Assembly (NCBI GenBank): GCA_049583715.1
Contig: JBAUWJ010000007.1
Location: 1 to 43,462, forward strand
DNA: 43,462 bases
DNA from: JAANXG01 sp049583715
GTDB taxonomy: Bacteria; Pseudomonadota; Gammaproteobacteria; Arenicellales; JAANXG01
Direction: 5' to 3'
Position 1 is the first letter of the stretch; each line of letters begins with the position of its first letter. Positions 36,478-43,462 of this stretch are shown here, piece after piece. Both the position numbers and the translations under genes were made by a program. The notes below the pieces were generated by a model. That model made no database searches, had not been told where the DNA came from, and worked only from the letters and a program-made list of their open reading frames with translations.

Positions 36478-36570
36478 ACTGCAAACAAACGGCCGGTGCC
36501 GCCGGATCGCTTTCGTGGGCAATGAATGCGGAACGGTCTGATCGCGGCGCAACCGGCGGACAAGGTGGCG

Positions 36571-37620
36571 ATGAAAACCCCAAGGATACTGCGCATTCTG
36601 ATCCCCTTATTGATCCTGGCCGGCGTCGCCGGCGCCTGGTACTGGTGGCGCGGCCACTCTTCCGGCGCCGACGGCAAGGAACTGACCCTCTATGGCAACG
36701 TCGACATCCGGGAGGTCCAGCTCGCCTTTCCCGAGACCGAGCACATCAACCGCATGCTGGTGCAGGAAGGGGACGCCGTCCGCGAGGATCAGCTCCTGGC
36801 GACCCTCGACCAGGAGCTGCTGAGCTCCGCCGTGGACCAGGCCCAGGCACAGGTGGCAGCCCAGGAGCAGGTCGTCAAGCGCCTGGAATCCGGGTCCCGT
36901 CCCGAGGAGATCCGCCAGGCACAGGCCCAGCTCGACGCGGCCCGGGCCGAGGCCAGCCAGGCGCAAAGCAGCTACGTGCGCACGCGCGAGCTGGAAGCGA
37001 AGAAGCTCGCCTCACCGCAGCAGCTCGACGACACCCGCGGCGCGGCGGACACCGCCGCGGCCAAGGTCAAGGTGGCCGAGGAAACGCTGGCGCTGGCGGT
37101 GGCCGGACCACGCGAGGAGGACATCGAAGGTGCGCGGGCGACCCTCCAGGCACTGGATGCCCAGCTCAAGATCGCGGTGCAGCACCTCGCCGATGCCCAG
37201 CTTCGCGCTCCGGCCGACGGCATCATCCGCAATCGCATCCTGGAGCCCGGTGACATCGCTTCGCCGGACCGCCCGGTCTATACGCTGGCGTTGACCGATC
37301 CTATGTGGGTCCGGGCTTACGTCTCCGAGACCGATCTCGGCAAGGTCCGCCCGGGTATGCCCGCGCACGTCACTACCGACACCTTTCCAGGCAAGGACTA
37401 CCTCGGCTGGGTCGGGTATATCTCTCCGACGTCGGAGTTCACGCCGAAGTCCGTCGAGACCCAGGAGCTCAGGACCAGCCTCGTCTACCAGGTGCGGGTT
37501 TACGTCTGCAACCCCCAGGGCGAGCTGCGTCTCGGTATGCCCGCCACGGTGCATCTCGAAGCCGGCGCGGCGCCCGGTCCCGCCGGTACCTCGCGCGAAG
37601 GCCATTGCGGTGCCCAATGA
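36571..37620 (+). CDS. HlyD-family membrane-fusion protein of an ABC exporter
   Basis: The 349-residue periplasmic adaptor has an N-terminal anchor (about 8-24), a lipoyl-like half-motif around TLYGNVDIREVQLAF, a long coiled coil (about 85-200, Gln/Ala/Glu-rich) and a beta-barrel part with APADGIIRNRILEPGDIA. It resembles YbhG. GTGGCG before the ATG at 36571 is a weak Shine-Dalgarno; an upstream ATG at 36526 would add 15 residues before the anchor. It starts 93 bases after ackA, so may be cotranscribed or have its own promoter. The substrate of the exporter is unknown; YbhGFSR has been linked to drug and Na+ export. Confidence 0.9.
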   Translation: MKTPRILRILIPLLILAGVAGAWYWWRGHSSGADGKELTLYGNVDIREVQLAFPETEHINRMLVQEGDAVREDQLLATLDQELLSSAVDQAQAQVAAQEQVVKRLESGSRPEEIRQAQAQLDAARAEASQAQSSYVRTRELEAKKLASPQQLDDTRGAADTAAAKVKVAEETLALAVAGPREEDIEGARATLQALDAQLKIAVQHLADAQLRAPADGIIRNRILEPGDIASPDRPVYTLALTDPMWVRAYVSETDLGKVRPGMPAHVTTDTFPGKDYLGWVGYISPTSEFTPKSVETQELRTSLVYQVRVYVCNPQGELRLGMPATVHLEAGAAPGPAGTSREGHCGAQ

Positions 37621-39397
37621 CTCCGGCGCCGGCCCGGCCGGCGACAGTCGTGACGGGTCCGCCGCACTTGTCCTGAGGAAAGTCGACAAGCACTTCGCTT
37701 CCGGCGCTCGCCGCGTCGCGGCGCTGGACGACATTTCCCTCAGGGTATCCGCGGCGCGGGTCACCGGCCTGATCGGTCCGGACGGCGCCGGCAAGACGAC
37801 GCTGATGCGACTGGTGACAGGCCTGCTGCTGCCGGACACCGGCCGGATAGAGGTCCTCGGCATCGACGCCCTGGCCGAGCCGCTCCGCGTCCAGGCGAGC
37901 ATAGGCTACATGCCGCAGCGGTTCGGACTGTACGAGGACCTCAGCGTGCGGGAGAACCTCGACCTCTATGCTGATCTGCAGGGGGTCCGTGCCGAGGATC
38001 GCCCCGATCGCTACCGCGAGCTCATGCACATGACCGGGCTCGGACCCTTCACGGCGCGGCTCGCGGGCAGGCTCTCGGGTGGTATGAAGCAAAAGCTCGG
38101 TCTCGCCTGCACCCTGGTGCGCGCACCCAGGCTGCTGCTGCTCGACGAACCTACCGTCGGCGTCGATCCGGTCTCGCGCCGCGAGCTGTGGTCCATCGTC
38201 TACCGGCTGGTGAAAGGAGAAGGCATGAGCGTGCTGCTCAGCACCGCCTATCTCGACGAAGCCGAACGCTGCGACGAAGTGGCCCTGATCCACGACGGGA
38301 CGCTGCTCGGTCAGGGGCCGCCGGCGGACTTCAGCGCCACCATGCGCGGGCGCAGCTTCGAGGTAAGCGACCCGACCGTCGGCAAGCGCGAGCTGCAGGA
38401 GCGCCTCGCCGGCGCGCCCGGCATCATCGATGCCGTCATACAGGCCGACCACGTCCGGGTGGTGACCGCCGAACCGCAGGCGCCCGACCCGGCAACGGTG
38501 CTTCCGGGTCTCGCGAAAGCGCGGATCGTGCCGGTACCTCCCCGTTTCGAGGATCGCTTCGTCGCCGAGCTCCGGGCCCGGGAAGGGCGCGGCACGTCAT
38601 CGGGGATGACCAGCGCACCGGTGCCGCGCGCCGGTGGCGACGGGCCGGTGATCTCCGTGCACGATCTGGAGCGGCGCTTCGGCGACTTCGTCGCAGTGAA
38701 GCGGGTGAGCTTCGAGGTCTCGCGCGGCGAGGTGTTCGGGCTGCTGGGCGCCAACGGCGCGGGCAAGTCGACGACGTTTCGAATGCTCTGCGGTCTGCTG
38801 CCGCCGAGCGGCGGGACTCTCACCGTCGGCGGCCTGGACCTACGCACCGCCGCCGCCTACGCGCGCGGACGCATCGGCTACATGGCGCAGAAGTTCTCGC
38901 TCTACGCCAACCTCACCGTCGCCCAGAACCTGCACTTCTTCAGCGGCGTCTACGGATTGACGGGACATCGGCGGCAGGCACGCCTGGACTGGGCTCGCGA
39001 GGAATTCGACCTGGGGGCAATCGCGGATACGGAGAGCGGTACCCTGTCCCTGGGCTACAAGCAGCGACTCGCACTGGCCTGCGCCCTGATGCACGAGCCC
39101 GACATCCTGTTTCTCGACGAGCCCACCTCAGGTGTGGATCCCCTGGCGCGCCGGGACTTCTGGCATCGCATCAATCTCCTGGCGCAAAGCGGCGTGACGG
39201 TGATGGTGACCACTCATTTCATGGAAGAAGCGGAGTACTGCGACCGTCTCGCCATCATGTCCGCCGGCGAGATCCTGGCCACGGGCACGCCCGCCGACAT
39301 CAAGGCGAAAACGCGCGGCGAATCCGGCCGGGAACAGACGATGGAGGATGCCTTCATAGCCCTCATCGAGTCGGCGCAGGCCGAGGCGGCGGCGTGA
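37610..39397 (+). CDS. ABC exporter ATPase with two nucleotide-binding domains (YbhF-like)
   Basis: The 595-residue protein is two ATPase domains in tandem. The first (about 20-250) has GPDGAGKTTLMRLVTG and LSGGMKQKLGLACTLV. The second (about 345-575) has GANGAGKSTTFRML, LSLGYKQRLALACAL and LFLDEPTSGVDP. The Leu-for-Gly change in the second signature (LSLG rather than LSGG) also occurs in YbhF-type proteins, so it is not damage. Translation starts at a GTG at 37610, overlapping the adaptor gene by 11 bases. The linker, rich in Pro and Ala, is about 90 residues. It serves two different permeases encoded next. Confidence 0.93.
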   Translation: MPNDSGAGPAGDSRDGSAALVLRKVDKHFASGARRVAALDDISLRVSAARVTGLIGPDGAGKTTLMRLVTGLLLPDTGRIEVLGIDALAEPLRVQASIGYMPQRFGLYEDLSVRENLDLYADLQGVRAEDRPDRYRELMHMTGLGPFTARLAGRLSGGMKQKLGLACTLVRAPRLLLLDEPTVGVDPVSRRELWSIVYRLVKGEGMSVLLSTAYLDEAERCDEVALIHDGTLLGQGPPADFSATMRGRSFEVSDPTVGKRELQERLAGAPGIIDAVIQADHVRVVTAEPQAPDPATVLPGLAKARIVPVPPRFEDRFVAELRAREGRGTSSGMTSAPVPRAGGDGPVISVHDLERRFGDFVAVKRVSFEVSRGEVFGLLGANGAGKSTTFRMLCGLLPPSGGTLTVGGLDLRTAAAYARGRIGYMAQKFSLYANLTVAQNLHFFSGVYGLTGHRRQARLDWAREEFDLGAIADTESGTLSLGYKQRLALACALMHEPDILFLDEPTSGVDPLARRDFWHRINLLAQSGVTVMVTTHFMEEAEYCDRLAIMSAGEILATGTPADIKAKTRGESGREQTMEDAFIALIESAQAEAAA

Positions 39398-40557
39398 GCA
39401 TCGAAACGCCCCGCCGGACGCCGGACGCGCGCCCACGCGGAGCGGGTTTCATGCGGCTGCGCGGTCTGGTGCGCAAGGAGTTCCTGCAGGTCCTGAGGGA
39501 CCCGAGCAGCATCGCCATCGCCTTCCTCATGCCCGTTGCCTTGCTGCTGCTGTTCGGCTTCGGAGTGTCCCTGGACGCGCGCGACGTTCCTATAGCACTG
39601 GTGATCGAGCAGCCGGGCGCGGACACGGCGAGCTTCGCCGCGTCCTTTCACGACTCCGACTATTTCGCGCCGGTGACGGTGCGTTCCATGCAGGAGGCGA
39701 AGAACCTGCTGAAGCAAGGCAAGGTGAACGCTATCGTGCACCTGCGGGCCGATTTCGAAAGCGCGGAAGGCGGAGCCGGCGGCGCGCCCATTCAGGTGAT
39801 CGTCAACGGCGTCGATGCCAACACGGCGCGAATCATCCAGGGCTACGTGCAGGGCGCCTGGGCGGGCTGGCTCGACCATCGCGCCCGGGAGCACGGCGGC
39901 GAGCTGACCATGCCGGTGACGCTGGAGCAGCGCATCTGGTTCAACGCCGAGGTCCGCAGCCGCAACTTCCTGGTGCCCGGGCTGATCGCGGTCATCATGA
40001 CCCTGATCGGCGCGCTGCTGACCGCCATGGTGATGGCCCGCGAGTGGGAGCGCGGTACCATGGAGGCGCTGCTGGTCACCCCGGTGGCGATGCGCGAGAT
40101 ACTGCTCGGCAAGCTGATTCCCTACTTCATCCTCGGCATGGGCGGAATGGCCTTGTCGGTGGCGATGGCGGTCTGGGTGTTCGACGTGCCTCTGCGCGGC
40201 TCATTGCCGGTGCTGTTCGGCGCCTCGGCGTTGTTCCTGGTGACCGCCCTCGGCATGGGTCTTTTGATCTCCATCGTCGCCAGGAACCAGTTCGTGGCCG
40301 GCCAGGTCGCCATCATCACCACCTTCCTGCCGGCTTTCATCCTGTCCGGCTTCATATTCGACATCGGCAGCATGCCGGTGGTGATCCAGGCCATAACCCA
40401 CCTGATCGCCGCCCGCTACCTGGTCTCCATCCTGCAGACGGTATTCCTGGCGGGAGACCTGTGGGTAGTCATTCTCCCCAACGCCGCCGCCCTGGTAGTG
40501 ATGGCGGCAATATTCCTCGGGCTCGCCCGGCACCGGGCGCGCAAGCGCCTGGAGTAG
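39394..40557 (+). CDS. ABC-2 type permease, first subunit (YbhS-like)
   Basis: This 387-residue permease has one N-terminal helix (about 37-57), a large periplasmic domain (60-190) and five C-terminal helices, the ABC-2 layout. It starts RGLVRKEFLQVLRDPSSIAI and has the family loop REWERGTMEALLVTPV. The GTG at 39394 overlaps the ATPase stop (GTGA). An ATG at 39451 could be the true start, since the first 19 residues are polar and Pro/Arg-rich. It pairs with the next gene to form a heterodimeric pore. Confidence 0.92.
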   Translation: MSIETPRRTPDARPRGAGFMRLRGLVRKEFLQVLRDPSSIAIAFLMPVALLLLFGFGVSLDARDVPIALVIEQPGADTASFAASFHDSDYFAPVTVRSMQEAKNLLKQGKVNAIVHLRADFESAEGGAGGAPIQVIVNGVDANTARIIQGYVQGAWAGWLDHRAREHGGELTMPVTLEQRIWFNAEVRSRNFLVPGLIAVIMTLIGALLTAMVMAREWERGTMEALLVTPVAMREILLGKLIPYFILGMGGMALSVAMAVWVFDVPLRGSLPVLFGASALFLVTALGMGLLISIVARNQFVAGQVAIITTFLPAFILSGFIFDIGSMPVVIQAITHLIAARYLVSILQTVFLAGDLWVVILPNAAALVVMAAIFLGLARHRARKRLE

Positions 40558-40562
40558 CACCC

Positions 40563-41675
40563 ATGGGGACGGCGCGCATATGGACACTGGTGGGCAAGGA
40601 ATTCCTCGCCCTGCTTCGGGACAAGAAGAGCCGGCTGGTGCTGGTCGGCCCGCCTTTGCTTCAGCTCGTGGTCTTCGGCTACGCCGCCACCTACGACCTG
40701 CACCACGTGCCCTACGCGGTCTACACCCAGGACCGCAGCGCGCCGGGGCGCGAGCTGCTGGCCGCCTTCCACGACTCGCCCGCGTTCCGCCAGGTCGCGC
40801 AGCTCGGCAGCGAGGCCGAGGTCTCGAAGATGATCAACGCCCGCAAGGTGCTCATGGTCCTGCGCCTCGGTCCCGGGTTCAGCCGCAACCTCCTGCTAGG
40901 CAACGGCGGCGACCTCCAGGTGATCATCGATGGGCGCGATTCCAACACCGCCCTCATCGCTCTGAACTACGCGCGAACGATCGTCCAGGACTTCAACCTG
41001 CGCTGGACGGCGGAGCACGGGGGCCCGGCGCCGCCCGCTCATCTCGAGATGCGGGCCTGGTTCAACCCCAACCTGGAGAGCCGCTGGTTCATCGTCCCCG
41101 GGATGGTGGGTCTGCTGACATTGGTGGTGACCATGATGGTAACGGCGCTGTCGGTCGCCCGCGAACGCGAGCAGGGAACCTTCGAGCAGCTTCTGGTCAC
41201 GCCGCTGCGCCCCGCCGAAATCCTGCTGGGCAAGGCCCTGCCCGGCTTCGTGATCGGGATGGTCGAGGCCACGGTGATCATGACCGCCGCGGTGTACTGG
41301 TTCGACGTGCCGCTCGTGGGAAGCGTGGCCGCGCTTTACATCGGCGTCGCCCTGTTCCTGCTCTCGGCCATCGGCGTGGGCCTGATGGTGTCCTCGCTGG
41401 CACTCACCCAGCAGCAGGGCCTCCTCGGCGCCTTCCTGTTCCTGGTGCCGTCAGTGATCCTGTCCGGCTTCGCGACGCCCATCGGCAACATGCCGAAGCT
41501 GGTGCAGGACCTGACCCTGCTCAATCCCTTGCGCTACTTCATGGTGATCGTGCGCGGCGTGTTCCTGGAGGCCAAGCCCTTCACGTTGCTGCTGCACCAG
41601 CTCTGGCCCATGGCCGTGATCGGCGTCACGGCACTGGTCATCGCTTCCTGGATGTTCCGCCGGCGGATGGCGTGA
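40563..41675 (+). CDS. ABC-2 type permease, second subunit (YbhR-like)
   Basis: The 370-residue permease has the same layout as its neighbour. RIWTLVGKEFLALLRDKKSR opens it, the periplasmic domain is about 50-165 and five helices end it, with AREREQGTFEQLLVTPLRP as the coupling loop. It starts six bases after the first permease stop. It is the last gene of the operon; convergent with the MHS carrier and separated from it by palindromic repeats rather than a clear intrinsic terminator. Confidence 0.93.
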   Translation: MGTARIWTLVGKEFLALLRDKKSRLVLVGPPLLQLVVFGYAATYDLHHVPYAVYTQDRSAPGRELLAAFHDSPAFRQVAQLGSEAEVSKMINARKVLMVLRLGPGFSRNLLLGNGGDLQVIIDGRDSNTALIALNYARTIVQDFNLRWTAEHGGPAPPAHLEMRAWFNPNLESRWFIVPGMVGLLTLVVTMMVTALSVAREREQGTFEQLLVTPLRPAEILLGKALPGFVIGMVEATVIMTAAVYWFDVPLVGSVAALYIGVALFLLSAIGVGLMVSSLALTQQQGLLGAFLFLVPSVILSGFATPIGNMPKLVQDLTLLNPLRYFMVIVRGVFLEAKPFTLLLHQLWPMAVIGVTALVIASWMFRRRMA

Positions 41676-41727
41676 TGCGGACCGGGGGCCAGCCCGACAA
41701 ACGCAGGTGCCGTTCCGAGACGCCGCC

Positions 41728-41750
41728 GTCGGAATGAATTCCGACCCACA
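41728..41750 (+). repeat. GTCGG-type palindromic repeat, forward
   Basis: GTCGGAATGAATTCCGAC plus CCACA is identical to the 23017 core and to 43417. The flank after it, GGGGAGTGCCGGAGA, is almost the same as that after the 43417 copy (GGGAAGTGCCGGAGA), so the repeated unit is longer than the hairpin. Confidence 0.85.
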
Positions 41751-41841
41751 AGGATGTGGGGAGTGCCGGAGACCGCCGGGAGCGGAATCCGGTCGACCCA
41801 CAAGGCCTTCTGTGAGTCGGGCTTCCCACACGAGGCACGCA

Positions 41842-41864
41842 TGTGGGTCGGGATTCATCCCGAC
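41842..41864 (-). repeat. GTCGG-type palindromic repeat, inverted
   Basis: TGTGGGTCGGGATTCATCCC followed by GAC is the inverted partner of the 41728 copy, 91 bases away. The stem has a G-C pair in place of A-T. Degenerate pieces of the same motif (GTCGACCCACA at 41792-41802 and GTGAGTCGGGCTTCCCACA at 41812-41830) lie between the two. Confidence 0.75.
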
Positions 41865-41935
41865 TAACGAACGCACGGTGCCGCCGCGGACGTCACTGTC
41901 GGCACGAGCACCGACCAAAATGTGGATGTCGCGCC

Positions 41936-43255
41936 TTATCGCAGCGCCTCCCTGCTGCGATCCTGCATGAGCCATAGCGCAATCACGGATAGCAGGGAGG
42001 CCGCCGCGAGATAAGCGCCCGGCGCCGAGCCGACGCCGGTCACGGTGATCAGCCAGGTGGCGATCATCGGAGCAGTGCCGCCGGCAATCCCGAGTCCCAG
42101 GTTGAAGGCCACGGAGTACCCGGTGAGCCGGTCGGCGGCCGGAAACATCTCCACGAACATCGCCGGCGCGACACCGAGTGGCACGGCCATGATGAGCGAG
42201 AACAGGAGCTGGGAAACCACGAGATCGTGGAGACCGTCCGCCGCGAGCGCCACCAGGGGCCACCCCACCACCACCACCGCAGCGAACGCGATGAGCAACA
42301 GGGAGCGCCGGCGGATGAAGCGATCCGACAGCCATCCGCTGAGCGGAATGAAGGGCATGGCAATCGCGATCCCGAGGGTATTGATCTGCAGTGCCGTGCC
42401 GTTGGCCATGTGCCCGATCTCGCTGGCGTAGGTCGGAAGATAAACGATCGGAATATAGAAGAAGATGCCGTAGCCGGAAGCGAACAGCACCGCCAGCACC
42501 GTCTCGCGCCGGTTGCGGGTCAGGACTTCCCGCAGCGGCGAATCCTGCTCATGCTGTCGCTCGTGGTGATCCATGTGGGGGGTCGTCCCGAGCTTCCTGA
42601 CATAGAGCCAGGCAGCGGCTCCGAGAAAGCCGCCGAGGATGAAGGGCACGCGCCAGCCCCATCTCACCACCATCCCGTGGTCCAGGGTGGACACGACCAG
42701 CGCCGCCAGGCCGGAGCCCAGCAAGGTGCCGATCAGGCTGCCGAAGTTCGCCCAGCTACCGGCGAAGCCGCGCCGGTTGAGCGGCGAGGTCTCGACCATG
42801 TACGTCACCGAGCCGCTGAACTCACCGCCGACGGACAGCCCCTGAAGGAGTCTCACCAGCACCAGCAGCACCGATGCCCAGATGCCGGCCTGGGCGGCGG
42901 TCGGCAGCATACCGAGCAGCAAGGTCGCCGAGCCCATGGTGATGATCGAGATGCGCAGCACCGCCTCACGGCCGTGCCGGTCGCCGATGAATCCGAAGAC
43001 CGCGCCGCCGAGCGGCCGCATCACGAAGCCGGCGGCGAACACGCCGAAGGTTGCGATCAGAGAAACCAGATGGCTGTGGGACGGAAAGAAGAGCTGTGCG
43101 AGTATCGGTGCGAAGAAGCCGTAGAGGGCGAAGTCGTACCACTCCATGACATTGCCGATCGTGCCGCCGATGATGGTTTTCGGAGTATGGTCTCGGCCGC
43201 GGAAGGGCTTCGTGCGGGATCGAGGGAGCGCGGTTTCGGCTTGGTCTGAAGACAT
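41936..43255 (-). CDS. MFS metabolite:H+ symporter (MHS/ProP family)
   Basis: The 439-residue carrier has 12 predicted helices. The N-terminal IIGGTIGNVMEWYDFALYGF and the loop GFIGDRHGREAVL (helices 2-3), with LLQGLSVGGEFSGSVTYMVE further on, place it in the metabolite:H+ symporter group with proline/betaine, 2-oxoglutarate and shikimate carriers. The central loop is short and acidic/basic (HMDHHERQHEQDSPLREV). It lacks the C-terminal coiled coil of ProP, so osmosensing is unlikely. The substrate is uncertain. It is monocistronic, flanked on both sides by palindromic repeats. Confidence 0.9.
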   Translation of the reverse strand: MSSDQAETALPRSRTKPFRGRDHTPKTIIGGTIGNVMEWYDFALYGFFAPILAQLFFPSHSHLVSLIATFGVFAAGFVMRPLGGAVFGFIGDRHGREAVLRISIITMGSATLLLGMLPTAAQAGIWASVLLVLVRLLQGLSVGGEFSGSVTYMVETSPLNRRGFAGSWANFGSLIGTLLGSGLAALVVSTLDHGMVVRWGWRVPFILGGFLGAAAWLYVRKLGTTPHMDHHERQHEQDSPLREVLTRNRRETVLAVLFASGYGIFFYIPIVYLPTYASEIGHMANGTALQINTLGIAIAMPFIPLSGWLSDRFIRRRSLLLIAFAAVVVVGWPLVALAADGLHDLVVSQLLFSLIMAVPLGVAPAMFVEMFPAADRLTGYSVAFNLGLGIAGGTAPMIATWLITVTGVGSAPGAYLAAASLLSVIALWLMQDRSREALR

Positions 43256-43363
43256 TTCTCGGGGTCGCGCGTTGTGGTGGTGTTCTTGTAATACAATGAC
43301 GGCGTGAATTCAAATGAGGCGTGCACGCGCAAGCGCCAGCAATGGGGCTTCTTTCGCGCTCTC

Positions 43364-43387
43364 TGTGGGTCGGGCTTCTGCCCGGCA
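43364..43387 (-). repeat. GTCGG-type repeat, diverged, inverted
   Basis: TGTGGGTCGGGCTTCTGCCC followed by GGCA is a diverged member; the centre is GGGCTTCTGCCC rather than GGAATTCATTCC. It pairs with the forward copy 29 bases downstream. Confidence 0.65.
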
Positions 43388-43416
43388 CGGGCGTGTGCGC
43401 CGCCCCGCAAAGCCGC

Positions 43417-43440
43417 TGTCGGAATGAATTCCGACCCACA
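43417..43440 (+). repeat. GTCGG-type palindromic repeat, forward
   Basis: The core GTCGGAATGAATTCCGAC with CCACA is identical to the 23017 and 41728 copies. The related flank continues to the window edge, so the cluster probably goes on beyond it. Confidence 0.8.
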
Positions 43441-43462
43441 GGGAAGTGGGAAGTGCCGGAGA

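Noticed and set aside
22965..43462. CRISPR array suggested by repeated GTCGG palindromes
   Set aside because: The repeats lie in opposite orientations with irregular spacing in separate intergenic regions, and there are no cas genes.

Overview
The window is about 43 kb of GC-rich bacterial chromosome with compact operons and Shine-Dalgarno-type starts. The gene content (LonA, PotABCD, YqjD/YqjE-like pair, YbhGFSR-like exporter, MHS-family carrier, proton-pumping pyrophosphatase with a class I aldolase) and the GTCGG-type intergenic palindromes suggest a gammaproteobacterium. Many genes suit an organism that often meets low oxygen or low energy: an oxygen-independent B12-type ribonucleotide reductase, acetate kinase with a MaoC-phosphotransacetylase fusion, a PPi-driven proton pump and a P-type proton ATPase. 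The taxonomic guess is inference. No phage, CRISPR array, complete insertion sequence, rRNA or tRNA was recognised.

Layout. Positions 1-4000 hold a small membrane protein, a cold-shock protein and a malic enzyme/amino-acid dehydrogenase operon on the minus strand. Positions 4250-8550 hold a SPOR protein, a DUF2975/XRE pair joined to a lipoprotein with a hexanucleotide repeat in its signal peptide, a NYN-LOTUS protein and a SpmA-SpmB-like membrane protein. Lon follows at 8806-11187. A MITE-like inverted repeat and a lone glycosyltransferase come next (11268-13251). The block 13501-22964 reads entirely on the plus strand: potABCD, a nitrilase-family amidase, a 2OG-Fe(II) oxygenase-like protein, then archease, rtcB and nrdJ. 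A CBS-domain gene remnant lies inside this block. Positions 23154-27053 hold corA, a holin-like/DUF883 pair, a 59-residue ORF and fructose-bisphosphate aldolase, all on the minus strand. hppA and a 60-residue protein follow. A divergent region then separates a tandem UspA protein from an operon of P-type H+-ATPase, MaoC-Pta and AckA, followed by a HlyD/ABC exporter. An MHS-family carrier closes the window.

The pattern I find most interesting is regulatory. Five sites match, perfectly or with one mismatch, the FNR/ANR/DNR half-site pair TTGAY-N4-ATCAA. They lie upstream of the malic enzyme operon (4016), in the DUF883 leader region (25696), upstream of hppA (27169), upstream of uspA (30983) and upstream of the H+-ATPase-pta-ackA operon (31124). 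Several sit where a class II activator site would be expected. This suggests that the window's energy-conserving genes form part of a low-oxygen regulon.

A second theme is dispersed repeats. Short GTCGG..CCGAC palindromes occur singly or as opposed pairs between genes, mostly convergent ones. CCCTCTCCC..GGGAGAGGG palindromes and one roughly 131-bp inverted-repeat element are also present.
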